From an uncultured Veillonellaceae bacterium (GTDB lineage Bacteria > Bacillota > Negativicutes > Veillonellales > Megasphaeraceae): DNA of 23,975 nt. Position 1 is the stretch's first letter, and every line of letters starts with the position of its first letter. Of this stretch, positions 7,315 through 16,389 are shown piece by piece. Under the pieces are notes generated by a model. That model ran no database searches. It worked only from the letters and a program-made list of their open reading frames with translations, and had not been told where the DNA came from. The translations under genes were made by a program, and so were the position numbers. The DNA is taken from the NCBI GenBank assembly GCA_900546795.1, contig UREG01000025.1:1-23975 (forward strand), read 5' to 3'.

Positions 7315-8490
7315 ATGAAATGGACATTAGAAGCAAAAGTCGGGGCGGTAACACTGCTGGGACTTGTTATGTTTGCCTATATCGCGATAGAGCTGAGTTC
7401 ACTTTCGATTTTTGGCGATAAAACATTTCCTGTGTATGTAAAATTTGATCAGGTAAATGGATTGACCTCCGGCAATACCGTCCGGTATGCGGGGGTAAAT
7501 GTCGGTAAAGTCGAAGGAGTCGAAGCTACGGCGGACGGAGTTCGGGTGACGCTGGGGATACGGGAAGGCACTGAAATATCACGGGATGCCTCCGTTCTCA
7601 TTACTACGGACGGCCTGGTAGGGGAAAAAGTAGTGCAGATCATGCCGGGCATGAATAAGCATGAACTTGTCCGACCGGGTGAGATGCTGATTGGCAATGG
7701 TAAAAACAGCATGGACGAAACGATAGAAAATGCGAATGAATTGATGAGAAAAGTAACAGAGCTGGTTGACTCTATGAATAAAGTAGCTGGCGATAAACAG
7801 ACGCAGCTGGCAATGAAAGAAATGATTCAGAACATGGCGCGGATCACAAGAAATATGGATAGGCTGACGGAGCAGATGAATGCGTCCCTGCAGCGAATCG
7901 ACGGAGATGGGGCAAGTTCGGCGAACATTCGGTCGATGCTGGCCAATATGGAACAGACGACAGCGCGGATTCAGAACATGGCGCAGTCGCTGGAAGGCGT
8001 CGTTACCGATCCGCAGAGTCAGAGAGACTTAAAGGAGACGCTCCATAATACGGCGGAAATTTCTTCTCGGGTAAATGGCTTTATGAACGGCAGTCTGGAC
8101 TTTCATGGCAATGCGGAACTGTTGTATAATGGAACTAAAAATGAATATGGAGCAAATATAAATATGAAGCTCGGCTCCGGCAGTCAGTACGGCTTGATCG
8201 GGGTAAGCAATCTGGGCAATGGCAGCAGTTTAGATCTGCAGTATGGCAAAGAAGCGGGAAATCTCGGCGGACGAATCGGCCTGATGCAGGGAGAGCTGGG
8301 AGCAGGAATCGATTATAAGGTTCATGAGGATTTTATATTTTCTGTAGAAGCATATGATCCGAATGACTGGCAATATAAAATCAAAAGCCAAATCAAAGTA
8401 ATGCCGGATATTTTTCTGGTAGGGCAGGTCATACGGCCTAAATCTTCAGAATACGGCGGCGACTATGTCGGCTTGAATCATACATTTTAA
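7315..8490 (+). CDS. mlaD: MCE-domain protein MlaD with C-terminal beta-barrel-like domain
   Basis: The substrate-binding MCE component of the transporter, enlarged to 391 residues against roughly 180 for Escherichia coli MlaD. In order it has one N-terminal membrane helix (about residues 9-31), an MCE domain (about 40-120, with GLTSGNTVRYAGVNVGKVEG), a long polar helical region (about 135-250) and a C-terminal region from about 255 of roughly ten short alternating strands ending GLNHTF. A terminal aromatic and such strands are hallmarks of outer-membrane barrels. The chain could therefore reach from inner membrane to outer membrane by itself, which fits the absence of mlaC and mlaA nearby. 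I recall this design being reported in Veillonella parvula. The ATG at 7315 follows CAGGAGGAA; longer in-frame starts would lie inside mlaF. Confidence 0.93.
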   Translation: MKWTLEAKVGAVTLLGLVMFAYIAIELSSLSIFGDKTFPVYVKFDQVNGLTSGNTVRYAGVNVGKVEGVEATADGVRVTLGIREGTEISRDASVLITTDGLVGEKVVQIMPGMNKHELVRPGEMLIGNGKNSMDETIENANELMRKVTELVDSMNKVAGDKQTQLAMKEMIQNMARITRNMDRLTEQMNASLQRIDGDGASSANIRSMLANMEQTTARIQNMAQSLEGVVTDPQSQRDLKETLHNTAEISSRVNGFMNGSLDFHGNAELLYNGTKNEYGANINMKLGSGSQYGLIGVSNLGNGSSLDLQYGKEAGNLGGRIGLMQGELGAGIDYKVHEDFIFSVEAYDPNDWQYKIKSQIKVMPDIFLVGQVIRPKSSEYGGDYVGLNHTF

Positions 8491-8516
8491 GACAGCAATA
8501 AGTGGAGGGAAAAAGA

Positions 8517-9908
8517 ATGGATCATAAGATAGCAAAACGGGCCGCATTAGCGGTATTGACAATGGGGATTGCGGTACAGGCAATGGCGGCAGAAGACATG
8601 CCGCAGGCCGTAACCGCTCCGTTGGTAGCAAATGTAGCAGATACGCAGGAAGTAGAATTGACACTGGACAAAGCTGTACAGATGGCGCTGGATTACAACC
8701 GGGATATTAAGATTGCCAGAGGCGCGCTGAAACAGGCGGAATGGGCAGTAGGCGAAGCCAGCGCGGGCAAAATGCCGACGATTAATTACGGATTTACCGC
8801 AAACCGCGGCAGTTCGTCTTCGACGACTTCCGGAACGCTGCAAAGCCGCGACAGCATTGACAATCGATATACACAGACTGCCGGCGTCAGTCTGCCGTTA
8901 TATACCGGCGGTGCTGTAGAAGGACAGATTGATGTAGCTCGGTATGCCAGAGAAAGTGCGAAGCAAGGAGTACTGAGCGCGGAAGAAGTAGCAAAATTCA
9001 ATGCCGTAAACGGATACTACACGCTTCTTGAATCATATAATCTGCATGATGTAGCCAAAGAATCCGTATCCAATCTGCAGGGGCATGTGGATAACGTTCA
9101 GGCGCAGTACAATGTCGGTATTGTAGCTAAACTGGACGTATTGACGTCGCAAGTATCCTTGGCAGATGCCAAAGCATCGGAAATCTCCGCATCGAATACG
9201 GTGGCCGTTTCAGAAGCGAGCCTCAACCAGATTTTAGGCCTGCCGCTTCAGACAAAACTGAAATTGATCGATACACAAATGCCGTTCGACGCGTTTACGA
9301 TCACCCTGCAGGAAGCCTGGGACTATGCGATGGCAAATCGGCCGGAAGTGCTGCAGGCGGATTTGGCAGTAAAACAGGCTAAAGAGCAAGTGGGGATTGC
9401 CGCAGCGGGAACGATGCCGAAGATTTCCGTCGGCGCCAGCAACGACTGGGGTTCTCAGCACTGGAATAAAGGATACAGCGATGATTGGGGCGTATATGGC
9501 ACGATCAGTTTCAATCTTTGGGATGGCGGAGCTACGCAGAATAAAGTAGGCAGTGCGAGAGAAGGCGTCCGCATTGCAGAAGAACAGGCCGCACAGCAGC
9601 GAGAATCAGTTCAGCTTGAAGTAAAGCAAGCGTATCTGAACATCAGCAGTGCAGCGGAAAAAGTGCGGGCAACGCAGGCAGCTGTAGCGCAGGCGGAAGA
9701 AAGCTTTAAAATTGCAACGGTACGGTATCGGGCTGGAGTGGGCATCAACTTGGACGTATTGGACGCTCAGCTGGCACTGAATCAGGCGCGGACCAATTAT
9801 ATCCAGGCGCTGTATGATTATAATGTAGGATTGGCAACGCTGGAGAAAGCAATGGGTGTCAACGTGCAGGATAATATGATAAATGCTGTGAAAAATGCAA
9901 AAAAATAA
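8517..9908 (+). CDS. tolC: TolC-family outer-membrane efflux protein
   Basis: A 463-residue channel-tunnel protein of the outer-membrane efflux family, expected to form a trimer that exports drugs, proteins or other molecules with an inner-membrane pump. A signal peptide (residues 1 to about 28, cut after QAMA) is followed by two similar halves. Each half has long heptad-like helices and strand pairs: near TAGVSLPLYTGGAVEGQIDV in the first, and GTISFNLWDGGATQNKVGSA in the second. The C-terminal helices end with DVLDAQLALNQARTNYIQAL, typical of the family. The ATG at 8517 has TGGAGGGA upstream; a GTG at 8502 overlaps that site. It sits 26 bases after mlaD, probably in the same transcript. No pump or adaptor gene is adjacent, so its partner is unknown. 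Confidence 0.93.
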   Translation: MDHKIAKRAALAVLTMGIAVQAMAAEDMPQAVTAPLVANVADTQEVELTLDKAVQMALDYNRDIKIARGALKQAEWAVGEASAGKMPTINYGFTANRGSSSSTTSGTLQSRDSIDNRYTQTAGVSLPLYTGGAVEGQIDVARYARESAKQGVLSAEEVAKFNAVNGYYTLLESYNLHDVAKESVSNLQGHVDNVQAQYNVGIVAKLDVLTSQVSLADAKASEISASNTVAVSEASLNQILGLPLQTKLKLIDTQMPFDAFTITLQEAWDYAMANRPEVLQADLAVKQAKEQVGIAAAGTMPKISVGASNDWGSQHWNKGYSDDWGVYGTISFNLWDGGATQNKVGSAREGVRIAEEQAAQQRESVQLEVKQAYLNISSAAEKVRATQAAVAQAEESFKIATVRYRAGVGINLDVLDAQLALNQARTNYIQALYDYNVGLATLEKAMGVNVQDNMINAVKNAKK

Positions 9909-9951
9909 AGCAGGATGAATAATATATACTGCTAAAATAGGATTTTTCGTA

Positions 9952-9957
9952 TATAAT
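9952..9957 (+). promoter_or_regulatory. Possible -10 box upstream of tamB
   Basis: A perfect TATAAT lies just before the terminator hairpin. The best -35 at 17-base spacing (CTGCTA, 9929-9934) matches only half of TTGACA. Transcription from here would start near 9964, inside the 5' arm of the hairpin, so such transcripts would lack a complete terminator and could read into tamB. Confidence 0.4.
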
Positions 9958-9999
9958 AAAGGGAGAATTTTCTTATTAGGAAAAGGCTCCCTTTTTTTC
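9958..9999 (+). terminator. Rho-independent terminator after tolC
   Basis: AAAGGGAG (9958-9965) pairs with CTCCCTTT (9987-9994), with an inner stem TTTTC (9968-9972) / GAAAA (9980-9984), followed by a run of T. It closes the mla-tolC transcript 20 bases before tamB. Confidence 0.9.
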
Positions 10000-10019
10000 T
10001 AGCCAGGAGAGGAGTTTTC

Positions 10020-13000
10020 ATGAAAAAAGCAACGGTAATAAAAGCCGGTATAGCGGCCGCTGCCGTGGCAGGACTGGGACTGACAGTCTCTCCGGTCATA
10101 CAGCAGACCGTACCGGGTATGATAGAAGAACAAATCAATATGAAAATAAACGGCACGGCTGTATTCTCCTCCATACAGATAGGTTGGAACGGAGACATCT
10201 GGCTGGAAAATCCGCTGATACGCGATATGGCGGGCAAGACAGTAGTGGAAGGAAAAGCAGTCCGTGTATCTATTGGTGCGCTGGACAGTATGGAAGCGCT
10301 TTTAACGGGAAGTCCGCTAAAAGCGATACAAAAAATTACGGTGCAGGAACCGGTAGTATATGTAAAAGAACGGGCCAATGGCAGTTGGGATATTGCGGAT
10401 TTGATAAAAAAGAATGAAACGGATACTTCTATGGATCTTAGAGGCCGGATCCTCATTGAAGATGGCCGGGCACTGCTGGCACTTCGGGAAGGACGCACGG
10501 CAGACGTCCGGGAGATAAACGGTGCGGTAGATCTGTACCAATATCCTGATATCCATGCAGATATCAAAGCACAGCTGGATGGGCATGCTCTTGCTGTAAG
10601 CGGGGATTATCAGTCAGCGGAAAACTATTCAGCCTCTATTCAGGCGGACTGGATAGACTTGACTTATGCAAAGCGGTTTATTGATACCTCGTCTTTAGCC
10701 TTGGAAGCAGGACATGGAGAAGATATCCGTATGCATATCCGGCAAAAAGACGGCGTCTTTGCATTTTCCGGAAAAGGAAAGGCTGCCGGAGTAAGCGGGC
10801 AGTATGAAACGTATCGAATGGAACAAGGGGAAGCAGCCATTACCTGGGACGAACAGGGGGCGGCGGTATCCGGCGGAAAGATGCAGATCAATGGTCAAAC
10901 GATACTGGTCAACGGAACCGTTTCTTTTGCCGATGATCCCGAACTGCAATTCATAGCAGAGGCTCCGGCACTTCAGATAGAAGCCGTTTTGCCGGAACAA
11001 GAGGCAAAGGGAGCTGCTGCGGTTTCTCTTTCTGTAGAAGGTACGCTGAATCACCCTAAATTGTTTGGACGGGCAGAAGCGAAGAAGCTCCAATATGCCG
11101 GGTATGAGGCGGAAGACCTAGAGGCAGACGTTTTCTTTGAAAATGAGATGGTGCAGATTACCGCTGCTCAGGCCAAAATCGGCGGAGGTTCCATTGCTGG
11201 AAATGGCAGTTATGATATGGGAACCGGAAAATGGCAGGCGCATGTCCTAGCGGAACAGATCGACATAAGCCAGCTGCCTGCAGCGTATACTGCCGGCATG
11301 CAGGGGATTCTATCGGGCTCAGCATCCGCTGCAGGAACAGCGGATACGATAGAACAGGCTCGGGCTTTTCTGGGCGGAACCCAGCTGATGTATAACGGAA
11401 TCCAGGCGGACGAAGGTGAACTTCAGGCGGAATGGAATCAGGGAGAAATCGAGATTCCTTGGCTGCGTCTGGTCATAGGCAATGGCGGGATCAGCGGATA
11501 CGGTAAAATTGGATCGGAAGGAACCTCGCTGCGGCTGGCGGGAAGCCATATTCCGCTGGCAGCTTTTTCTTCCGCCGCACAGACGGAAATGAGCGGTGAT
11601 CTGGCCTTTACTGCACAGGTTCATGGCGCAGATTCCTATACCGGCGATATTCGTATTTCGGCTGCAGACGGAAAGATAAAAGACATTCCGTTTGATGAAA
11701 TTTACGGCGGAATTCGCTGGGAAGCGGGCACTCTGTATGCAGAGGATCTTTGCTGGAAATTCCGTGATGAGCAGCATACGATACAAGGGTCCGTACAGCT
11801 TGGCGGCGAGAGAAACCTGGATCTGACGGTAGACAGCCAAAAAGGCAGAATTGAAAAATTTATTGCTGCCGCAGGCTATGGGGATATTCCGTTTACGGGG
11901 TGGTTCAATAACCATGTCCATATTGGCGGAACGATTTCCCGGCCGGCAGTGACCGGACGGGCTGGATTGTGGGAAGGCAGTGCCGGATCCTATTTATATG
12001 ACAATATCTTTATTCGATATGAATACACGGATAATGTACTGACAATAGAGGATCTAAGGGCGCATGCAATGGATTCGACGATACTGGCTTCCGGTACGGC
12101 TGGCGATCACTTGAATATTTCTGTTACCTCGCCGGATTTGGATTTAAAACGGCTGAGCCGCAGTCTGCCGGTCAATGGAAATGGAAAGATCCAGCTCAGC
12201 GGCACGATCACCGGTACGCCCGACGCGCCGCGGTTTGAAGGCAATCTCCATGGAGAAATGCTGAACATCAACGGTTCTACGATATCCGATGTCAGCGGAG
12301 AAGTACATTTTATTGACAATATACTGAACTTTACCAATGTAAACTTTTTGCAGGGCGGAGGCACGTACTTCTTTCACGGCGGCTTGAATATGAATACCAA
12401 TCAGCTGTTTGGCAACGGAAAGATTACCAATGGAGACCTGCGTCAGCTCCTGCTGCTGGCGATACCGGACTTGCAGGCGCTGCAGGGGAAAATTGAAGGC
12501 ACCCTCGATATTGGCGGCACATTGGAAAACCCGGCTTTTTATGTTCACGGGGATATTACAGACGGCATATTGGGCAGCGTGCCGATTCGGCCGTCTGTCA
12601 TAGACATGGGCATGGAAAATCATAAATTTACCATAAAGGATTTGAATCTAAATTTGGGCGAAGGCTATCTGCGTGTACAGGGAATGCTGGACTTGTATGG
12701 GGAGATGGATATTCATGCCCAAGCGAAAAACTTAGATACGAACGTATTGAACGCGTTGGCAGGAACGAATGAAAATATTACGGGAGCGATTGATTTTGAT
12801 GTGACGGCTAAAGGCCCGTCTAACAATCCGAATGTCGTATGGAATGCTAACGTAGAGAATGCTTCGTACAATGGCGTTCATTTCGATCAGTTAAAAGCAG
12901 ACGGTACAATGGAAAATCGAACGATACAGCTAAAAGAGTTTGTAATCGCTAAAGAGCCGTATCAACTGACTGCTTATGGAAAAATCCCTCTGGCCGTATT

Positions 13001-14276
13001 CTGGAACCGGGAAAAGAATTACCGAAATGAAACGATGGATCTGCGGCTTAACTTTGATAAAGCCAATTTGGAAGCGCTGCCGATGCTGACCAGCTGGGTT
13101 ACTAGCGCCAGCGGACCGATGAAAGGGGAATTGGCGCTGTCCGGCACATTTAATGATCCTGTTATTCAAGGGAAAGTTTCTGTAGAAAATGGCCGGATTT
13201 GGATTGCAGATACCGAGATTCCTATCGATTTGCAGGGAGAGATTGAAGGCAAGGGAAAAGAATTTACCTTCTTGACGGACGGCAATATCGGAAAAGGCTC
13301 GTTCCACGGCGATGGCACGGTGGCATGGAATGGACTGGACGTTACCTCATACAGCGGCAGCGTGCGGTTTAACGATCTGGAACTGACCCATCCGTATTAC
13401 CACGGCAGTATGACCGGGGAATTTACGATAGAGCCGGGGCGCAGAAATCCAAGACTTACGGGCACCCTGGACCTGCAGGATGCGATGATTTCTATTCCGG
13501 CCTCCTTTGAAATGGGCGAAAGCGACAGCCAATTAGGGCTTGATGTGACGGTGCGGGCTAACAAGAATGTCCGGCTGTATAACCCGCTGCTATACGACGT
13601 AACGATCGGCGGGGCAGCGCAGTTCCGCGGCACCAGTTCTTATCCGGTGCCTTCCGGAAAATTCACTGTACAAAAGGGATCGCTCCGCTATTTGAATACG
13701 AAATTCCAAATTACGTCCGGCGATGCAAACTTCAATCAAATCGGCTCGTTCCTTCCGTCTCTGGATGTAGCGGCAGAGGCCAGAAAAAATCCGTATAAAA
13801 TACAGATGACCGTTAAAGGGCCTGTAGACCATATGGATTTGAAGCTTGTTTCCACGCCGCCTCTGTCAGAGCAGCAAATCGTATCGCTGCTGACGCTGCA
13901 GACGACAGGCAAGCAAGACAGCAGCGTAGACAGTGAAGACGTAGCCGGATTGATTTCCGCAGGACTGGAAATGACCTTTGCCGGCGGCATCGAAGCGCTG
14001 GCGGGGAAATATTTGGGACTGGACTATTTGAATGTAAGTACAGGTTCGCTGGACCCATATGAAAAGACGACCGTAGCGAATGAAAACTACTATAACATCG
14101 AAATGGGGAAATATATTTTTCCAGATCTTCTCATAGCCGCAGGCTTTGGAGTAAACAATGATCAGAACAGCTATGGGTTTAGATACAATCTGAATAATTC
14201 CTCCGTTATCAATGCATGGAAGAACAGCGAAGGGAATTATTATATCGGTGCAGAATATACATACACTTTTTGGTGA
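10020..14276 (+). CDS. tamB: Translocation and assembly module protein TamB
   Basis: A very large AsmA-like envelope protein of 1418 residues. TamB homologues span the periplasm as a long hydrophobic beta groove and are implicated in phospholipid transport to the outer membrane and in assembling outer-membrane proteins. The N-terminus has one signal-anchor helix (about residues 8-26). The middle is repetitive beta-strand sequence rich in Gly and in patterns like GTISGTPDAPRFEGNLHG. The last 300 or so residues match the TamB/DUF490 domain, with FNQIGSFLPSLDVAAEARK, then PPLSEQQIVSLLTLQT and the end EYTYTFW. The start at 10020 has AGGAGAGGAG upstream. It lies directly before bamA, and no tamA is visible, so it may work with BamA instead. 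Confidence 0.94.
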   Translation: MKKATVIKAGIAAAAVAGLGLTVSPVIQQTVPGMIEEQINMKINGTAVFSSIQIGWNGDIWLENPLIRDMAGKTVVEGKAVRVSIGALDSMEALLTGSPLKAIQKITVQEPVVYVKERANGSWDIADLIKKNETDTSMDLRGRILIEDGRALLALREGRTADVREINGAVDLYQYPDIHADIKAQLDGHALAVSGDYQSAENYSASIQADWIDLTYAKRFIDTSSLALEAGHGEDIRMHIRQKDGVFAFSGKGKAAGVSGQYETYRMEQGEAAITWDEQGAAVSGGKMQINGQTILVNGTVSFADDPELQFIAEAPALQIEAVLPEQEAKGAAAVSLSVEGTLNHPKLFGRAEAKKLQYAGYEAEDLEADVFFENEMVQITAAQAKIGGGSIAGNGSYDMGTGKWQAHVLAEQIDISQLPAAYTAGMQGILSGSASAAGTADTIEQARAFLGGTQLMYNGIQADEGELQAEWNQGEIEIPWLRLVIGNGGISGYGKIGSEGTSLRLAGSHIPLAAFSSAAQTEMSGDLAFTAQVHGADSYTGDIRISAADGKIKDIPFDEIYGGIRWEAGTLYAEDLCWKFRDEQHTIQGSVQLGGERNLDLTVDSQKGRIEKFIAAAGYGDIPFTGWFNNHVHIGGTISRPAVTGRAGLWEGSAGSYLYDNIFIRYEYTDNVLTIEDLRAHAMDSTILASGTAGDHLNISVTSPDLDLKRLSRSLPVNGNGKIQLSGTITGTPDAPRFEGNLHGEMLNINGSTISDVSGEVHFIDNILNFTNVNFLQGGGTYFFHGGLNMNTNQLFGNGKITNGDLRQLLLLAIPDLQALQGKIEGTLDIGGTLENPAFYVHGDITDGILGSVPIRPSVIDMGMENHKFTIKDLNLNLGEGYLRVQGMLDLYGEMDIHAQAKNLDTNVLNALAGTNENITGAIDFDVTAKGPSNNPNVVWNANVENASYNGVHFDQLKADGTMENRTIQLKEFVIAKEPYQLTAYGKIPLAVFWNREKNYRNETMDLRLNFDKANLEALPMLTSWVTSASGPMKGELALSGTFNDPVIQGKVSVENGRIWIADTEIPIDLQGEIEGKGKEFTFLTDGNIGKGSFHGDGTVAWNGLDVTSYSGSVRFNDLELTHPYYHGSMTGEFTIEPGRRNPRLTGTLDLQDAMISIPASFEMGESDSQLGLDVTVRANKNVRLYNPLLYDVTIGGAAQFRGTSSYPVPSGKFTVQKGSLRYLNTKFQITSGDANFNQIGSFLPSLDVAAEARKNPYKIQMTVKGPVDHMDLKLVSTPPLSEQQIVSLLTLQTTGKQDSSVDSEDVAGLISAGLEMTFAGGIEALAGKYLGLDYLNVSTGSLDPYEKTTVANENYYNIEMGKYIFPDLLIAAGFGVNNDQNSYGFRYNLNNSSVINAWKNSEGNYYIGAEYTYTFW

Positions 14277-14313
14277 TAAAATATATAAAAAAGAAGCTAA
14301 AAAAAGAAATATG

Positions 14314-14322
14314 TGTTATAAT
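14314..14322 (+). promoter_or_regulatory. Extended -10 promoter for bamA
   Basis: TGTTATAAT is a consensus TATAAT preceded by TGn, an extended -10 element that can act without a good -35; indeed no convincing -35 is seen. The predicted start is near 14329, giving a leader of about 60 bases. It lies in the AT-rich gap after tamB and would give bamA and the downstream genes their own transcript. Confidence 0.6.
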
Positions 14323-14387
14323 CAAAAAATGTGTAGGGTAAAGCACAAATGGAAGTGAAAATAGATACTATCATAACAGGAGGATGT

Positions 14388-16307
14388 ATGAGAACAAGAA
14401 ACCTATCCAGATATGCGCTCACCTTTGCTGTATTGACCGCGATGACGGCAACCGGCGGCGTGCTGGCGGCAGATAAAGAAAATGCGCAGAAACAAACTCC
14501 CGGACGGATTGTTATTACGCCGGAAATGATGCAGTTTGCAGACGTAACTTCGATAGAAGCAAAAGAAGGGGAACCTAAAGTGGTGATTTCCAAGCCGGTG
14601 TCTTCCGGGGATCTGCCGTTTGCGGCAGCGGTATCTGAAGAGGAACTGGCTCCATATACGGGAAGAACCGTGTCAGGAATACATATCGTTCCGATGCCGG
14701 AGCCGAACATTGAAAATGAAGTTGGGCCGCTGCTGGCGCTCCGTAAAGGGGACGCATTCAATGTGGACTATGTCAAGCATGATATCAATGTAGTAGGCAG
14801 CTTGGGCATCTATTCTGAAATTACACCGCAGATTACAGAAACACCGGAAGGGATTGCCCTGACGTATGCGGCAAAAGTAAATCCTGTGGTGCACAAGGTA
14901 ACGATCGAAGGCAATACGCTCTTTGACGATGCACAGCTTCGGAAGTATCTGGGTATCGAGCCGAATATGGTTCTTAATATGGCGATGCTCAGCGAACGGA
15001 TCGCTAAGGTAAACGATCTGTATAACCAGGAAGGATACATGCTGGCCCGCATTCAGGACGTCAATCTCCTGCCGGACGGCGAGCTTAAAATCAAAATTAT
15101 CGAAGGACATATTGAAAATATCGAGATAAAAGGCAATACGAAAACAAAAGACCGGGTTATCCGCCGGGAACTGCGTGTGAAAGAAGGCGATGTATTTAAT
15201 AAAAATACCGCCCGCCGCAGTGTGGAACGCGTATACAACACCGGATATTTTGAAGACGTCAATATTAAACTGGCTCCGGGCTCCGACCAGGACAAGATTA
15301 ATATTGAAATTGACGTAATTGAACAAAAAACAGGCACGATTACTGTCGGCGCCGGCTATTCAGAATCGGACGGCATGATCGGGATCGTAGAGCTTGGGGA
15401 AACGAACTTCCGCGGTACTGGGGATAAAGTCAATATTCACTGGGAATTCGGCGGCAATTCGGATTCCAATAAAAACTATGTGTTCTCTTATACACGGCCA
15501 TGGCTCGATGATAAGGGAACGTCATTAGGCTTCAGCCTCTTCGACCGGAAATATGAATACGATGATTACGATTCCAACGGCAGCACGATATCTACGTATG
15601 ACCGGACAGTAAAAGGGTACAGCCTGACGCTGGGCCGGGTAACGAGTGAATATACGACGAACTATTTCACTTGGGAAAGTAAAGATACCGTGTATGACGG
15701 GTATGTAAGCGGGCTGAATTACAACGACTACCCTGAATATATGGATAAAAACTTCGGCCGCACGAACAGCTTGACCTGGTCCCGCGTATTTGATAATCGG
15801 GACAATGTATTCGATCCGTCCAGAGGACATCGATTCAGCCATACTCTGCAGTGGGCCGGCAACGGTTTGGGCGGTGATTTCGACTATTTCAAATATACGA
15901 TCGAAAACCGGCTGTATAAAAAAGTGGGGCATTCCCATGTATTGGCGCTGCGCTTGATGGCCGGCATCGCGTCTGGCGATTTGCCGTACAATGATCTCTT
16001 CCTGTTGGGCGGACCGAACAATCTGCGCGGGTATGAAGACGACCAGTTCCGCGGCGATAAAATGTATGCGGCAACGCTGGAATACCGCTTCCCTGTTATG
16101 AATAAAGTACAGGGCGCACTCTTTACGGACGTTGGCAGCACCTGGGGCGGAACGGACAATGTGCCGTGGTATCAGGAAGATAAGAGTCTGCAGGCTTCCG
16201 TCGGTGCGGGACTTCGCATAACTACGCCGATCGGGCCGGTACGCCTGGATTATGCGGTAGGTACGGAAGGCGGTAAATTCCACTTTAGCTTTGGCGGTAA
16301 ATTCTAA
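14388..16307 (+). CDS. bamA: Outer membrane protein assembly factor BamA
   Basis: The Omp85 protein that folds and inserts beta-barrels into the outer membrane. The 639-residue protein has a signal peptide (about 1-28, ending GVLAA), then a roughly 70-residue low-complexity linker, then three POTRA domains (beginning near RTVSGIHIVP, VVHKVTIEGNTLF and IENIEIKGNTKTKD). A 16-strand-type barrel starts at TGTITVGAGYSESDG and ends HFSFGGKF with the aromatic C-terminus. The barrel's lid-loop motif is GGPNNLRGYEDD. Proteobacterial BamA normally has five POTRA domains, so this is a compact form. I chose the ATG at 14388 because AGGAGG is just upstream and a signal peptide follows at once; an ATG at 14349 adds 13 residues without a ribosome-binding site. 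Confidence 0.96.
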   Translation: MRTRNLSRYALTFAVLTAMTATGGVLAADKENAQKQTPGRIVITPEMMQFADVTSIEAKEGEPKVVISKPVSSGDLPFAAAVSEEELAPYTGRTVSGIHIVPMPEPNIENEVGPLLALRKGDAFNVDYVKHDINVVGSLGIYSEITPQITETPEGIALTYAAKVNPVVHKVTIEGNTLFDDAQLRKYLGIEPNMVLNMAMLSERIAKVNDLYNQEGYMLARIQDVNLLPDGELKIKIIEGHIENIEIKGNTKTKDRVIRRELRVKEGDVFNKNTARRSVERVYNTGYFEDVNIKLAPGSDQDKINIEIDVIEQKTGTITVGAGYSESDGMIGIVELGETNFRGTGDKVNIHWEFGGNSDSNKNYVFSYTRPWLDDKGTSLGFSLFDRKYEYDDYDSNGSTISTYDRTVKGYSLTLGRVTSEYTTNYFTWESKDTVYDGYVSGLNYNDYPEYMDKNFGRTNSLTWSRVFDNRDNVFDPSRGHRFSHTLQWAGNGLGGDFDYFKYTIENRLYKKVGHSHVLALRLMAGIASGDLPYNDLFLLGGPNNLRGYEDDQFRGDKMYAATLEYRFPVMNKVQGALFTDVGSTWGGTDNVPWYQEDKSLQASVGAGLRITTPIGPVRLDYAVGTEGGKFHFSFGGKF

Positions 16308-16326
16308 TATAGAGAGGAAAGGATAC

Positions 16327-16362
16327 AGCTGCTCTTTATGAGCAGCTTTCCTGTCCTTGTTT
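16327..16362 (+). terminator. Possible weak terminator or hairpin after bamA
   Basis: AGCTGCTC (16327-16334) pairs perfectly with GAGCAGCT (16340-16347) around the loop TTTAT. The following tail (TTCCTGTCCTTGTTT) is only moderately T-rich, so termination may be partial. It could set the ratio between bamA and the OmpH-type genes, or stabilise a bamA 3' end. Confidence 0.45.
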
Positions 16363-16389
16363 CATACGTGTAAAGGAGATTGATGCAAT

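Noticed and set aside
9932..10567. A 211-codon minus-strand frame across the tolC-tamB gap
   Set aside because: Low-complexity Ser/Ile-rich product with no domain; it runs through a terminator and the start of tamB.
11319..11921. A 200-codon minus-strand frame inside tamB
   Set aside because: It is opposite a convincing TamB reading frame and shows no family motif or ribosome-binding site.
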